Below are positions 26,124 to 34,058 of a stretch of DNA of 64,000 nt, piece by piece; the stretch's first letter is position 1, and the number at the start of each line of letters is the position of its first letter. Below the pieces are notes generated by a model that saw only the letters and a list, made by a program, of their open reading frames with translations, ran no database searches and was not told where the DNA came from. The position numbers were made by a program, and so were the translations under genes. This DNA is from Streptomyces sp. NBC_01750 (GTDB lineage: Bacteria > Actinomycetota > Actinomycetes > Streptomycetales > Streptomycetaceae). The stretch is from positions 5,830,001 through 5,894,000 of the forward strand of contig NZ_CP109137.1 in assembly GCF_035918095.1 (NCBI RefSeq), written 5' to 3'.

Positions 26124-26502
26124 GTCGTTGTTGGTCGGCTTCGGGCGCCCTCGCACGGCCCAGAGACGGCCCGGACTGCGGGTGGTGGCCGTCGTGCGGG
26201 AAACCGCGGTGCGGAGCAGCTCGACGCCGCTCTACGATCGCCTTGCCTGCGTCGGCTGGAAGCTGTAGACCCGCAGCACCGGCCGGTTGTGAAGTGGGCT
26301 AGCCCGTTCGAGCCGGGCCAGGTGGGCTGACACCCGCATCCGGGCCAGGTGGGCTGACACCCGCATCCGGGCCAGGTGGGCTGACACCCGCATTAGGAGT
26401 TCGGTCCGAGCGCAGTCCAGCTGCTGCTGGCGACTGATGCGATACCCGGCCCAGACGCTGGTGTACGCCCCCGTCCGGCGCCGTTGATGTCAGCAGTAGA
26501 TG
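26124..26502. other. 379-bp non-coding stretch at the left side of the accessory region
   Basis: No gene found. It contains the three 27-bp tandem copies at 26313-26393, and marks the change from core to accessory sequence. Confidence 0.5.
26313..26393 (+). repeat. Three perfect 27-bp tandem repeats
   Basis: Unit CCGGGCCAGGTGGGCTGACA plus CCCGCAT, at 26313, 26340 and 26367, identical in all three copies. All frames through it are short; it does not look coding. Confidence 0.92.
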
Positions 26503-27075
26503 TCAGACACGTGGTTGCGGGGCGGGTGACAGTGCGGTGCGGGCGGCGGAGAGGACCTGCTCGGACAGCGGGGAGTCCTTGGTGGCGCGGGCCAGGAGAA
26601 GGGCGCCGAGCATGGTGCACAGCCGGGCGATGCCGTCCTCGTCGTCGGTGGCGAGCCACTGGGTGAAGTCCTGTACCCCTTCGGTGTAGGTGCGGTGCGC
26701 CCCGTGGTCGCCACTGTGTCGGGCCATGTCGGTGGCGAGCGCGGCGACGGGGCAGCCCGAGGCGGGGTTGTCCCGGTGCCGGACGGACAAGTATCCGTCG
26801 ATCAGGGCCTGCTGGGCCTCGCCGCGGTGCCCCTCGTGCTCCTCGAGTGTGGTGGCGTGGTGCTCGGCCAGTTCGCCGACCGCGTGGATGACCGCCTCGT
26901 CGATCAGAGCCTCCTTGGAGGCGAACTGCTTATAGAAGCCGCCGTGCGTCAGGCCGGCCGCCTTCATCAGATCCGCGACGCTCACGCCCGTGCCCCGCTC
27001 GCGGAACAGCTGCGAGGCCCGCTCCACGACCCGCTGGCGGTTCGCCTGTGCCTGTGCATGTGAGACGCGACCCAT
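26503..27075 (-). CDS. TetR/AcrR family transcriptional regulator
   Basis: 190 residues from ATG 27075, which has a perfect AGGAGGT about 6 nt upstream. Helix-turn-helix: VVERASQLFRERGTGVSVADL, GLTHGGFYKQFASKE. The C-terminal ligand domain contains SGCPVAALATDMARHSG, a pattern found in regulators of reductive or electrophile stress (the GCP Cys is conserved in several such TetR proteins). No adjacent divergent target gene survives; upstream lies the tRNA fragment, so its former partner may have been lost to the element insertion. Confidence 0.85.
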   Translation of the reverse strand: MGRVSHAQAQANRQRVVERASQLFRERGTGVSVADLMKAAGLTHGGFYKQFASKEALIDEAVIHAVGELAEHHATTLEEHEGHRGEAQQALIDGYLSVRHRDNPASGCPVAALATDMARHSGDHGAHRTYTEGVQDFTQWLATDDEDGIARLCTMLGALLLARATKDSPLSEQVLSAARTALSPAPQPRV

Positions 27076-27300
27076 AGGGCACCTCCTGCCTTTGGTCACC
27101 CTCGCGCTGTGGGCGGTGATCGCCGCGGTCCTGGTGAGCCTGCGCCCCCACCTGAGGCGGCGGCGCACTCGGGTGACCACCTGACCCACGGTCAGGGTGA
27201 AGGTCGTGTCACAGACGTGCCACTACGGGCCTGCAGGGTCCTTCTCGAACACCGAAGGGCCGGCCCGGGAGAAACCCCTCCTGAGCTGGCCCTCCTCGCT

Positions 27301-27342
27301 GTGCCCCGGCAGGATTCGAACCTGCGACACCCGCTTTAGGAG
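27301..27342 (-). pseudogene. 3' fragment of tRNA-Arg(CCT), att-like
   Basis: On the minus strand the 42 bp read from the anticodon loop (CTCCTAA) through AGCGGGTGTCG, the T arm GCAGG-TTCGAAT-CCTGC and the acceptor 3' strand ending GGGGCAC. This is the 3' half of a streptomycete tRNA-Arg(CCT). The 5' half is absent: sequence beyond 27342 is unrelated. One G seems missing in the acceptor run compared with the usual gene. Such half-tRNAs mark one end of integrated elements using tyrosine integrases. Confidence 0.75.
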
Positions 27343-27466
27343 CGAGGTGGGGCGAGGTGGGCGCTGACCTGGGTAACGCTGGCTTCGGTGCCTGCGACAC
27401 CTCAGGCCCGCTGGCAGCCGCAGTTCTCCGTGAGTCCCCGCTCCATCTGGCACGCCTGTGGCACGG
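27331..27466 (+). repeat. 136-bp direct repeat, copy 1
   Basis: Begins CCGCTTTAGGAGCGAGGTGG inside the tRNA fragment and ends at GTGGCACGG. Copy 2 is 31654-31789, gap-free and with only about six mismatches. A decayed third version of its second half is near 32300-32349. Confidence 0.9.
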
Positions 27467-27797
27467 GCTGACCCTCTCGATGCGAACTACCGGCAGGGCG
27501 GTTACTGAGGTCTCCCGACTAGATCAACCGAGCTCTGGTGCTCGCTGAGGACGTTGACGGTCGGCGAGGTTGCTGTACTTCGCTGCTGTACGCGGGCAGC
27601 TCATTGGCGTAGGCGAGTTGTGGCGGTTGCTCAGGGTGTAGCAGCTCTCCTGCTGTCCGCTCCAGTGCTCATGGCCCGACTGTGATCGGAGACTGCTCCG
27701 ACGCCCGATTGTAGACCGAGCCCGCGCGACCATTGCTAGCCTGATCAGCAACGAATGTGGTCGCAGAGTAGGCCTGTTGGTACGGGGAGCCGGCGCC

Positions 27798-27906
27798 ATG
27801 AATCTGGGAACGCAACTCGCAACTCTACTCAGCGTGGTGATAGGAGGGGCCGTCTCCTTCGTGGGAGCGACGCTCTCTGAGCGGTCTCGCTGGAAGCGTG
27901 ACTTAG
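27798..27906 (+). pseudogene. 5' part of an IS-split membrane-anchored gene
   Basis: From ATG 27798: MNLGTQLATLLSVVIGGAVS followed by FVGATLSERSRWKRDL, a short N-terminal membrane anchor then a basic juxtamembrane segment. At 27907 the IS1380-like element begins. Removing the element and one CTTAG copy joins codon TTA (27903-27905) in frame to GGC AGG at 29578, giving RDLGRQWTQHRFDAC. So this and 29574-30159 are one gene. I recall small anchored proteins of this kind scattered in Streptomyces; function unknown. Confidence 0.85.
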
Positions 27907-29573
27907 CCTCGATCCACCGATGTGGGCTGAGGGTGATCTTCTGGCTGAGGTCGGGGGACGGCCGTTGGATTGGGCACCTTGTAGCTGCTGGTCTGCCCAG
28001 CGTTTCCACGTGTTCGGTTCCGGTTGGGCCCTTGCGGGCGGGGTGGGCAGGGACGTTCGTGTCAGCCGGCTGGGCCGTGGACGGTGTCGAAGAGGTGTGT
28101 CCAGGCGTGCTGCCAGGGCCAGTTGTTCGGTAGGTGCAGGGTGACGCGCCGTGCGGAGCGGGCGGTCCGGGCGGGAACGTGGATCAGGTGGGCGCGGAGG
28201 GTGGCGGTGGTGGCCTTGGCGTGGAAGGCGGAGGTCAGAGCACCGGTGGCCCGCAGCAGGTTGTAGGTCATCGCCCACAGGGTCAGCCAGGCGGAGTTGG
28301 CGTGGAAGTGTCCGGACGGCAGGTGGGCCAGAGCTGCGGCTTTGCTGTCGGCGATGACCTGCTCGACGACGGCGTGGTGACGGTGTTCCCGTTCTGACTG
28401 GAGGGTCGGGGCGGGGTTGTCGGTGAAGAACGGGTGGTAGCGCCAGAGGGGGAACAGCTCGCCCTGTTCACCCACGACGGCGGGTTCGGCCAGGTCCCGG
28501 ACCCGGCGCACGATCAGCCGGGCCGTGACCCGCTCGCTCTTCTTGCGGCCGGTGAAGGCGGTGTAGGCGGGTATCTCGGCGACTTCGGCGCCGGAGATGA
28601 GCTCGCCGGTGTCGGGGTCGGGCACCGCGGTGGGATAGGTGATCTGCTGCCATGCCTCGTCCGGAATGCCGAGGACGGCCCGCTTGATGGAGGGGTTCAT
28701 GCCGCAGGTGATGGAGAAGCGGGCCCCGGTCCGGCGGCAGGCGGCGATTACACCGGCGTTGTAGAACTGTGAATCTGCCCGCAGGATCCGCAGGCCGGTG
28801 CAGCCGACCTCGACGGCGGTGGCCAGCGCCTCACTGACCAGTTTCGGGGCGCCGCGTGAGTCGGCTGCCTTCCCGCGGCGCATCCGCACGGTGGCGATCA
28901 CCGGCCGCGAGGCGGGGGTGCAGATCGTGGCCAGCAGCGGGTGCAGGGTGCGGACGCCCTTGAACCGGCCGTACTCGGCGCCCTGCTTGGTCCGGCCGTA
29001 GACCCGTTTGTGGGTGGAGTCGACATCGATGAACGCCTTCTCGCCTGCGCCGGGCAGCAGCGGCGTGTGCGAGGCCAAAGCGGCCAGGAACCTGCGGTGC
29101 ACCGCGTGGAGCTGGAGTGCGTGACCGTGGGTGAACGCGCGCAGGAAGCTGCCCAGCGTGGAGGGCGCACGGACGCCTGCGAACAACACGGGCATCGCGC
29201 CGTGGCGCAGGACGTGAAGGTCGTCGATGCTGTCCGCACCGGCGGCCATCCCGGCCACGATGCTGGTGACCTTGGCATCCGGCCCGGCACCCGCGCCGTT
29301 CTTCGCTCCGGTCAGCTTCACCTTCTCCGCCACCAGACGGGCCAGCCCGCACCGCTCGGCCAGCTGCATCACCGGGACCAGCCCGGCATGCGCGATCAGA
29401 TTCGGGTCGTCGAACGCAGCGGAGACCGCCGCCGGAGTATGGGAAACTTTCATCTACGAGGTGCCTTGCTGATTGTGCGTGCTGGAAGCGTCAGAACTCC
29501 CATCATCGCAGGTCAGCAGGCACCTCTTCTTGATTCCTTATCCACAGGAGGCGGGTCACTCGGTGGATCGAGG
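27907..29573 (-). mobile_element. IS1380-like insertion sequence, complete
   Basis: 1667 bp. Perfect 14-bp terminal inverted repeats CCTCGATCCACCGA at both ends and a 5-bp target duplication CTTAG (27902-27906 and 29574-29578). Encodes one transposase. Perfect ends and duplication suggest a recent insertion. Confidence 0.93.
28062..29453 (-). CDS. IS1380-family DDE transposase
   Basis: 463 residues, full-length for the family. Motifs: FIDVDSTHKRVYG (first catalytic Asp), LRILRADSQFYNAGV (second Asp), SITCGMNPSIK, and the C-terminal VVEQVIADSKAAALAHLPSG region that carries the Glu. C-terminal NSAWLTLWAMTYNLLRATG is typical of IS1380 transposases. It catalyses cut-and-paste transposition. ATG at 29453 lies about 120 bp inside the right inverted repeat; no obvious Shine-Dalgarno site. 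Apparently intact. Confidence 0.93.
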   Translation of the reverse strand: MKVSHTPAAVSAAFDDPNLIAHAGLVPVMQLAERCGLARLVAEKVKLTGAKNGAGAGPDAKVTSIVAGMAAGADSIDDLHVLRHGAMPVLFAGVRAPSTLGSFLRAFTHGHALQLHAVHRRFLAALASHTPLLPGAGEKAFIDVDSTHKRVYGRTKQGAEYGRFKGVRTLHPLLATICTPASRPVIATVRMRRGKAADSRGAPKLVSEALATAVEVGCTGLRILRADSQFYNAGVIAACRRTGARFSITCGMNPSIKRAVLGIPDEAWQQITYPTAVPDPDTGELISGAEVAEIPAYTAFTGRKKSERVTARLIVRRVRDLAEPAVVGEQGELFPLWRYHPFFTDNPAPTLQSEREHRHHAVVEQVIADSKAAALAHLPSGHFHANSAWLTLWAMTYNLLRATGALTSAFHAKATTATLRAHLIHVPARTARSARRVTLHLPNNWPWQHAWTHLFDTVHGPAG

Positions 29574-30159
29574 CTTAGGCAGGCAATGGACTCAGCACCG
29601 ATTCGACGCCTGCCGCGAGCTGATCCACATTGTTCACGTCCAAGTGGGGGCCGCCCGGTCGCTTGCCACGACACGGAACCTGCTCGAAGGACCGCCGCCC
29701 GTATCTGTCGAAGATGGGGTCCGGGAGATCGCTGAATCTGACCGGCAGCTCGCGCTTGCCTACGAAACAGTGCAGATGCTGTGCGATGAGCGGACGGGCG
29801 AGGCGGCTCGCGTGTGGCGCTCAACGGTATGGCAGCTGAGCGACTACGCCCGCGGTGTGATTGAAGGGGACTCGGAGCAGTGGGAGGTGGCGTACACCCA
29901 CTACCGCGTGGCGCGTGAAGCGTTCCACGGGGCCATTCGGCAAGACCTCGGCATACCGGGGCGGGCTATCAGCGTCACACGTTTGGGCCGTCTTCACGCC
30001 CCCCGGGGCTGGGTCCTACCACGTGAATCATCGTGCCGTTCGCGCCATGCGGACAGCGGTTCCCGTCGAGGCTGCGGGTGCAGTATCACCGCTGCACACG
30101 CTAGGCGAGGTTTAGCACTGCCCCCCCGTGCCACGCCGGCGAGCCTTCCAACTGCGTAG
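29574..30159 (+). pseudogene. 3' part of the IS-split membrane-anchored gene
   Basis: Continues the frame of 27798-27906: GRQWTQHRFDACRELIHIV, then a long soluble helical region (SDRQLALAYETVQMLCDER, WQLSDYARGVIEGDSEQWE, YRVAREAFHGAIRQDLG). The last ~60 codons look less protein-like and may be altered. Without IS excision no start codon is in place for this half, so it is not expressed as such. Confidence 0.8.
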
Positions 30160-30548
30160 CGCTTAGAAGGCGCCTGGTGTGATCGTCGGCGCATCCCTCC
30201 TGACCTGGTGCTCCACGGACGCCGAGCGCGATAGATCGGCGCCTTCGACACCTATTCGACAGAGGGGGGCGCCAACGTCCACTGGCTACGGCCGCTCCTG
30301 CCGGGTATCTGGCTGAGCATGCTTGCTCTGATCTATACCTCGCACAGCGCAGCAACCACAGTGTGGGCCTTCGTGGGAGCCATTCTCATCGTGCTGGCGG
30401 TGGGTTGGTATCCGGATGAATCTCACCTGAGGCGCGATCCAGATTTTTCGGAGTTCAGCGGTCTGCGGATGTCGAGAACGTGCCACCGGCCCCGTCCCAG
30501 GGACATCAGCGGCCACCACCGGCCGCACGAGGAAAAGGAGAAACCAGC
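30160..30548. other. 389-bp stretch with a possible membrane-protein remnant
   Basis: In the frame of 30274-30450 a plausible hydrophobic segment can be read (LPGIWLSMLALIYTSHSA, TTVWAFVGAILIVLAVGW). It has no good start and runs out of protein character before the VOC gene, so it is probably the end of a decayed gene. Nothing else is seen. Confidence 0.35.
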
Positions 30549-30989
30549 ATGGCGATTCAGCGGATGGACAACGTCGGCATCGTCGTCGAGGACATGGATG
30601 CCGCCATCGCGTTCTTCGTGGAACTCGGTATGGAGCTGGAGGGCAGGGCGGAGGTCGAGGGCCTCTTCGCCGACCAGTGCACGGGACTCGACGGCGTCCG
30701 CTGTGACATCGCGATGGTCCGGACCCCAGATGGTCACAGCTGGCTCGAGCTGGCGAAGTACCGCAGCCCCGCGGTGATCAGCGCCGGGCCGCGCAACCGG
30801 CCGCACAACATTCTGGGCACGCACCGCGTCATGTTCGCCGTCGACGACATCGAGGACACCGTAGCCCGCCTGCGCCCGCACGGCGCCGAACTCGTCGGCG
30901 AGATCGCCAGGTTCGAGGACAGCTATCTGCTCTGCTACCTCCGCGGCCCGGAGGGCATCATCGTCGGACTGGCCGAGCAACTGCGCTGA
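30549..30989 (+). CDS. VOC (glyoxalase/bleomycin-resistance) family protein
   Basis: 146 residues from ATG 30549 with GGAG 9 nt upstream. Two paired beta-alpha-beta-beta-beta modules: MDNVGIVVEDMDAAIAFFVE at the N-terminus, WLELAKY closing the first, HRVMFAVDDIEDTVARL opening the second, ending YLRGPEGIIVGLAEQ with a conserved Glu as possible metal ligand. Could be a lyase, dioxygenase or resistance protein; unknown. Five bases past the stop, AAGGAGG introduces another start (31007) that soon hits a stop, so a partner gene may have been lost. Confidence 0.87.
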   Translation: MAIQRMDNVGIVVEDMDAAIAFFVELGMELEGRAEVEGLFADQCTGLDGVRCDIAMVRTPDGHSWLELAKYRSPAVISAGPRNRPHNILGTHRVMFAVDDIEDTVARLRPHGAELVGEIARFEDSYLLCYLRGPEGIIVGLAEQLR

Positions 30990-31308
30990 GAAGGAGGAAC
31001 CGAACCATGCAGCCGAACGGAAGCCATGAGATGGACCTCGGAGTTCGATCCGGGCCTGCACCGGCTGCCACTGCTCACTGACACGACGGCCGGACAGGGA
31101 CGCTGGGGTACGCCTTCGTCCGGTGCCATCGACATCCTCACAGTCAGCCGTGGATGTCAGAGACCTTCTGATCCGTAGCTGTAGCCGGATCGGTCAGTGA
31201 CGGCCATTCCGGCCGCTACTGGGCCCCAGAGGGACGTTACCGGGCGGGGGCAGTTGCTGGGGTTGCGGTACCTGACTGCTGTACCGCAGGATCTCGACGG
31301 GGGTGACC
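30990..31308. other. 319-bp gap with a truncated 24-codon reading frame
   Basis: Immediately after the VOC gene, AAGGAGG and ATG 31007 form an excellent translation start, but the frame (MQPNGSHEMDLGVRSG...) stops at 31081. It is probably the surviving 5' end of a gene that followed the VOC gene. A GATCGGTCAG segment near 31190 recurs near 32381, part of the repeated non-coding modules of this region. Confidence 0.45.
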
Positions 31309-31662
31309 ATGGAACGGCATTTGCTGGAGAAGCTGTTGGCCGGTGAGGACGAGGCGTCCGTGGCTGCTCTGGCCGCTCTCCGCAGCGGTGCCACCTACCG
31401 CGTGTGGGATACGACGCATCCCGCAGAGCAGCATGCCGGGGTCTTTGCACGCCGACTTCGGCGCATGCGGCTGCACGGAGTCGAACCTCTTGGGCTGGAA
31501 CGAATGGTGCAGCTCCTCCGCGAGCATAGCCGGCCGGTGCGAGGAGGGCTGATCGATTCTGTCGATCAGAAATGGACCTTCCTGATCTACTTCACCGAAG
31601 ACGGCAGCGCACTGGTGGCCTGCGCCCGCCTGCAGCGGTGGGTCGAGCAATCACCGCTTTAG
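31309..31662 (+). CDS. Hypothetical protein of the accessory region
   Basis: 117 residues from ATG 31309 (GGGGG about 6 nt upstream; GTG 31303 also in frame). One compact domain: ERHLLEKLLAGEDEASVAAL, RVWDTTHPAEQHAGVFARRL, SVDQKWTFLIYFTEDGSAL. No signal peptide or membrane helix. Good codon pattern, so likely real. I have seen similar ORFs near integrated elements in Streptomyces but cannot give a function. The stop falls inside the start of repeat copy 2 (31654). Confidence 0.6.
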   Translation: MERHLLEKLLAGEDEASVAALAALRSGATYRVWDTTHPAEQHAGVFARRLRRMRLHGVEPLGLERMVQLLREHSRPVRGGLIDSVDQKWTFLIYFTEDGSALVACARLQRWVEQSPL

Positions 31663-31789
31663 GAGCGAGGTGGGGCGAGTTGGGCGCTGACCTGGGTAAC
31701 GCTGGCTTCGGTGCCTGCGACACCTCAGCCCCTCTGGCAGCCGCGGTTCCCCGTGAGTCCCCGCTCCATCTGGCACGCCTGTGGCACGG
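31654..31789 (+). repeat. 136-bp direct repeat, copy 2
   Basis: Same length and orientation as 27331-27466, roughly 95% identical by eye, no gaps. It keeps CCGCTTTAGGAG of the tRNA end but not the rest of the tRNA fragment. It overlaps the last codons of the hypothetical gene. Confidence 0.9.
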
Positions 31790-31859
31790 CATCCTGTCGA
31801 GCGGTCCACGGCAGCAAACCTCGTTGCAGAGGTGGTGCTGATCGGCTTCGATCACGACC

Positions 31860-32069
31860 ATGACCGATGGTGCCGCTGTCGCCGTTGCCGACGACCAGAT
31901 CCTCGCCAACCAGATCATCCGCGGCCTCAAGACGCTCCGCGAGCATCTCGGCTGCTCGCTCCATGAGGCACTGGAGGTTTTTGCTGCCCGGTACGAGGCG
32001 CTGCGGGTAGAGCGGCCGGATGACTTCGCGTGCAGTCATGGCGAGTACTGGGTTGGCTTCTACTTCTAG
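31860..32069 (+). CDS. Small hypothetical protein
   Basis: 69 residues from ATG 31860: helical and amphipathic (IIRGLKTLREHLGCSLHEAL, then EVFAARYEALRVERPDDF), ending GEYWVGFYF. No convincing ribosome-binding site. The consistent helical pattern suggests a real small gene, but it could also be a remnant. Function unknown. Confidence 0.45.
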   Translation: MTDGAAVAVADDQILANQIIRGLKTLREHLGCSLHEALEVFAARYEALRVERPDDFACSHGEYWVGFYF

Positions 32070-32503
32070 GGATGTGCCGGCCGCAGATGAGACTTGCAGT
32101 GACCCCCTCGATGCGAACTATCGGCAAGACGGTCACTGCGGTCCACACAGCGCGCCATTAGGCCATACAGGGCCTGCGAAGGTCAGCGGTGGTCGCAGCG
32201 GTTGCTGTACTTCGCTGCTGGACGGCGGCCCCCAGTGGGGTGAACGGCGGGCCTGCCCGCGGGACACCAACTCCGGCGTCCGCTGGCTGTGGCTCCTGCC
32301 GGCAGCCGCGTTCCCCGTGGGCCCCTGCACGCTCTGGCGCGGTTGTGGCACAGGGAACTTGTGATCCATAGATCTACCCGGATCGGTCAGCGTCGGTCAT
32401 ACCGGCCGCTTCACGGCAATGGAGAGACGCTAGCCAAGGTGGCGGTTTCTAAAACTGACGTTCATCGTTGACACCTGGGTCTCCGATCACTACGGAGATC
32501 CGC
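32070..32503. other. 434-bp non-coding stretch of decayed repeat modules
   Basis: Segments match the region after repeat copy 1: CTCGATGCGAACTA at 32107 versus 27477, and GGTTGCTGTACTTCGCTGCTG at 32199 versus 27569 (same order). 32300-32349 resembles the second half of the 136-bp repeat. No gene is visible. Confidence 0.6.
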
Positions 32504-33463
32504 ATGTCGAAGTCCACCCCTACCACCCCGCCGCTTGACCGTGAGGCCAAGCGGCGCCTGGCGGTCATACGTCACGTTGAAGAGGTCACCGGGAACGTCG
32601 CGATGTCCTGCCGGTACTTCGGGATCAGCCGGTAGGCGTACTACACCTGGTACCGCCGTTATCAGGCCGAGGGCGTCGAGGGGCTGCGCACCCGCTCCAA
32701 GGCACCCAAGCACAGCCCCAACGCGACACACGTCGAGGTGGTCGGGAAGATCATCTACCGGCGGCAGAACTACCACTTCGGGCCAGAGAAGATCGCGATG
32801 TACCTCAAGCGGTACCACGACGTCACCATCAGCAAGTCCGGCGTCTGGCGGATCCTCAACCGCCTGGACATGGGCCGTCTGCCTGCCTCCCAGCGGTACA
32901 AGCGCCACGACCGCCGGTGGAAGCGGTACGAGAAGCAACTTCCCGGCCACCGGGTGCAGATCGACGTGAAGTTCATCGAGCCGCTCGCCTCGATGCCGCA
33001 GGGGCGCCGCGGCGGGCGCAACAAGTACTTCCAGTTCACAGCGATCGACGACTGCACACGGCTGCGGGTGCTGCGGATCTATCCGACGTTGAACCAGGCG
33101 ACCGCGATCCAGTTCCACGACTACGTCATCCAACGCCTGCCGTTCCAGGTCGAGGTCATTCAGACGGACAACGGCGCCGAGTTCCAGTCCGCCTTCCACT
33201 GGCACGTGCTCGACAAGGGCGTCGCCCACACCTACATCAAGCCGCGAACACCGCGGCTGTACGGCAAGGTCGAACGCTCCCACCGCATCGACGCCGAGGA
33301 GTTCTACCGGCTCCTCGACGGCGTCATCATCGACGACGCCGAGGTCTTCAACGACAAGCTGCGCGAATGGGAGGACTACTACAACTACCATCGCCCCCAT
33401 GGCGGCCTAGGCGGCCAAATCCCCTACGAACGCCTCGAGCAGAAGACCACGACCCAGGCGTAA
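32504..33463 (+). pseudogene. IS481-like transposase with premature amber codon
   Basis: From ATG 32504: an N-terminal helix-turn-helix (RHVEEVTGNVAMSCRYFGIS) runs into TAG at 32633-32635 (codon 44), exactly where related transposases have Q in SRQAYYTW. The frame continues uninterrupted to TAA 33461: HTH_29/rve core with QIDVKFIEPLAS, FTAIDDCTRLRVLRIY, VIQTDNGAEFQS (DDE second Asp), and RPHGGLGGQIPYERL at the end. A single C-to-T change is the simplest explanation. Element ends could not be fixed. Confidence 0.85.
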
Positions 33464-33472
33464 TCGGTGATC

Positions 33473-33512
33473 CACAGTTGCACAGTTGCACAGTTGCACA
33501 GTTGCACAGTTG
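33473..33512 (+). repeat. Five perfect tandem copies of CACAGTTG
   Basis: 40 bp of uninterrupted 8-mer repeats right after the IS481-like gene and abutting the 49-bp repeat at 33511. Low GC for this genome. Confidence 0.95.
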
Positions 33513-33559
33513 TCCGGTCTCGGTTGATGCTTGACGCAGTGGCTTCACCTGATGCTTGA
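33511..33559 (+). repeat. 49-bp direct repeat, copy 1
   Basis: Starts TGTCCGGTCTCGGTTGATGC; contains two copies of TGATGCTTGA. Second copy at 35422-35470 in the same orientation with about five mismatches. The pair brackets a 1.9-kb block of broken genes. Confidence 0.8.
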
Positions 33560-33595
33560 CCCCGCTTTCCGCGGCTTGGCTGTGCGCTGACCGCC

Positions 33596-34054
33596 TCAGC
33601 GGCAGAGCTCGTCGAGGTCCTCGGCGAAGGTCGGGAACTCGGCCTGGGCCTCGGTGATGATCTCTCGGGCGGGTCGGCGCGGGTGGTCGAATGCCGCTCG
33701 GCGAGCTTGGCCAGAGCTGCGTCCGGGCGCGCCTCGCGCTCCTCATACAGGGCGGCCTCCATTGGCCCGAAACCGTCGGCAAGCACCCACAGGAAACCGG
33801 ACAAGTCCCCGGCCACCACGCCGCACTCGCCCTCCGAGCCCATGAACACTACTGGCTGCTCGGTGAGAGGCCGCCCTGGCCGCACGTACCAGATGGCGGC
33901 GAGACCTCCGGTGCCATCCTGACCGAAGACCCGGTAGGTGCCGCCGTCGAGCTTGTGGTTGCCGGTCCAGTGGCGTAGATCTGCGCAGGCTAACTGCCCC
34001 CACCGACACCGTCGGGTCAGCCCCCGGGACGCACGATTAGCCAAGAGAAACCGT
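33596..34054 (-). pseudogene. Decayed SUKH (SMI1/KNR4)-like protein gene
   Basis: Reading the minus strand, DLRHWTGNHKLDGGTYRVFG, GTGGLAAIWYVRPGRPLTEQ and EGECGVVAGDLSGFLWVLAD are in one frame until about 33690. After a frameshift the sequence continues in another frame as FDHPRRPAREIITEAQAEF to a stop at 33596. The pattern resembles SUKH-type immunity/cell-wall proteins; family assignment is tentative. The N-terminus is cut by the cassette at 34059. Confidence 0.55.
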
Positions 34055-34058
34055 CTAG

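Noticed and set aside
27301..27342. A complete functional tRNA
   Set aside because: Only the anticodon-loop-to-acceptor 3' half is present; D arm and 5' acceptor strand are missing.
28134..28397. Plus-strand frames inside the IS1380-like element
   Set aside because: Antisense to the transposase and without independent coding signals.
33473..33512. CRISPR-like array
   Set aside because: The 8-bp units are contiguous with no spacers; simple tandem repeat.
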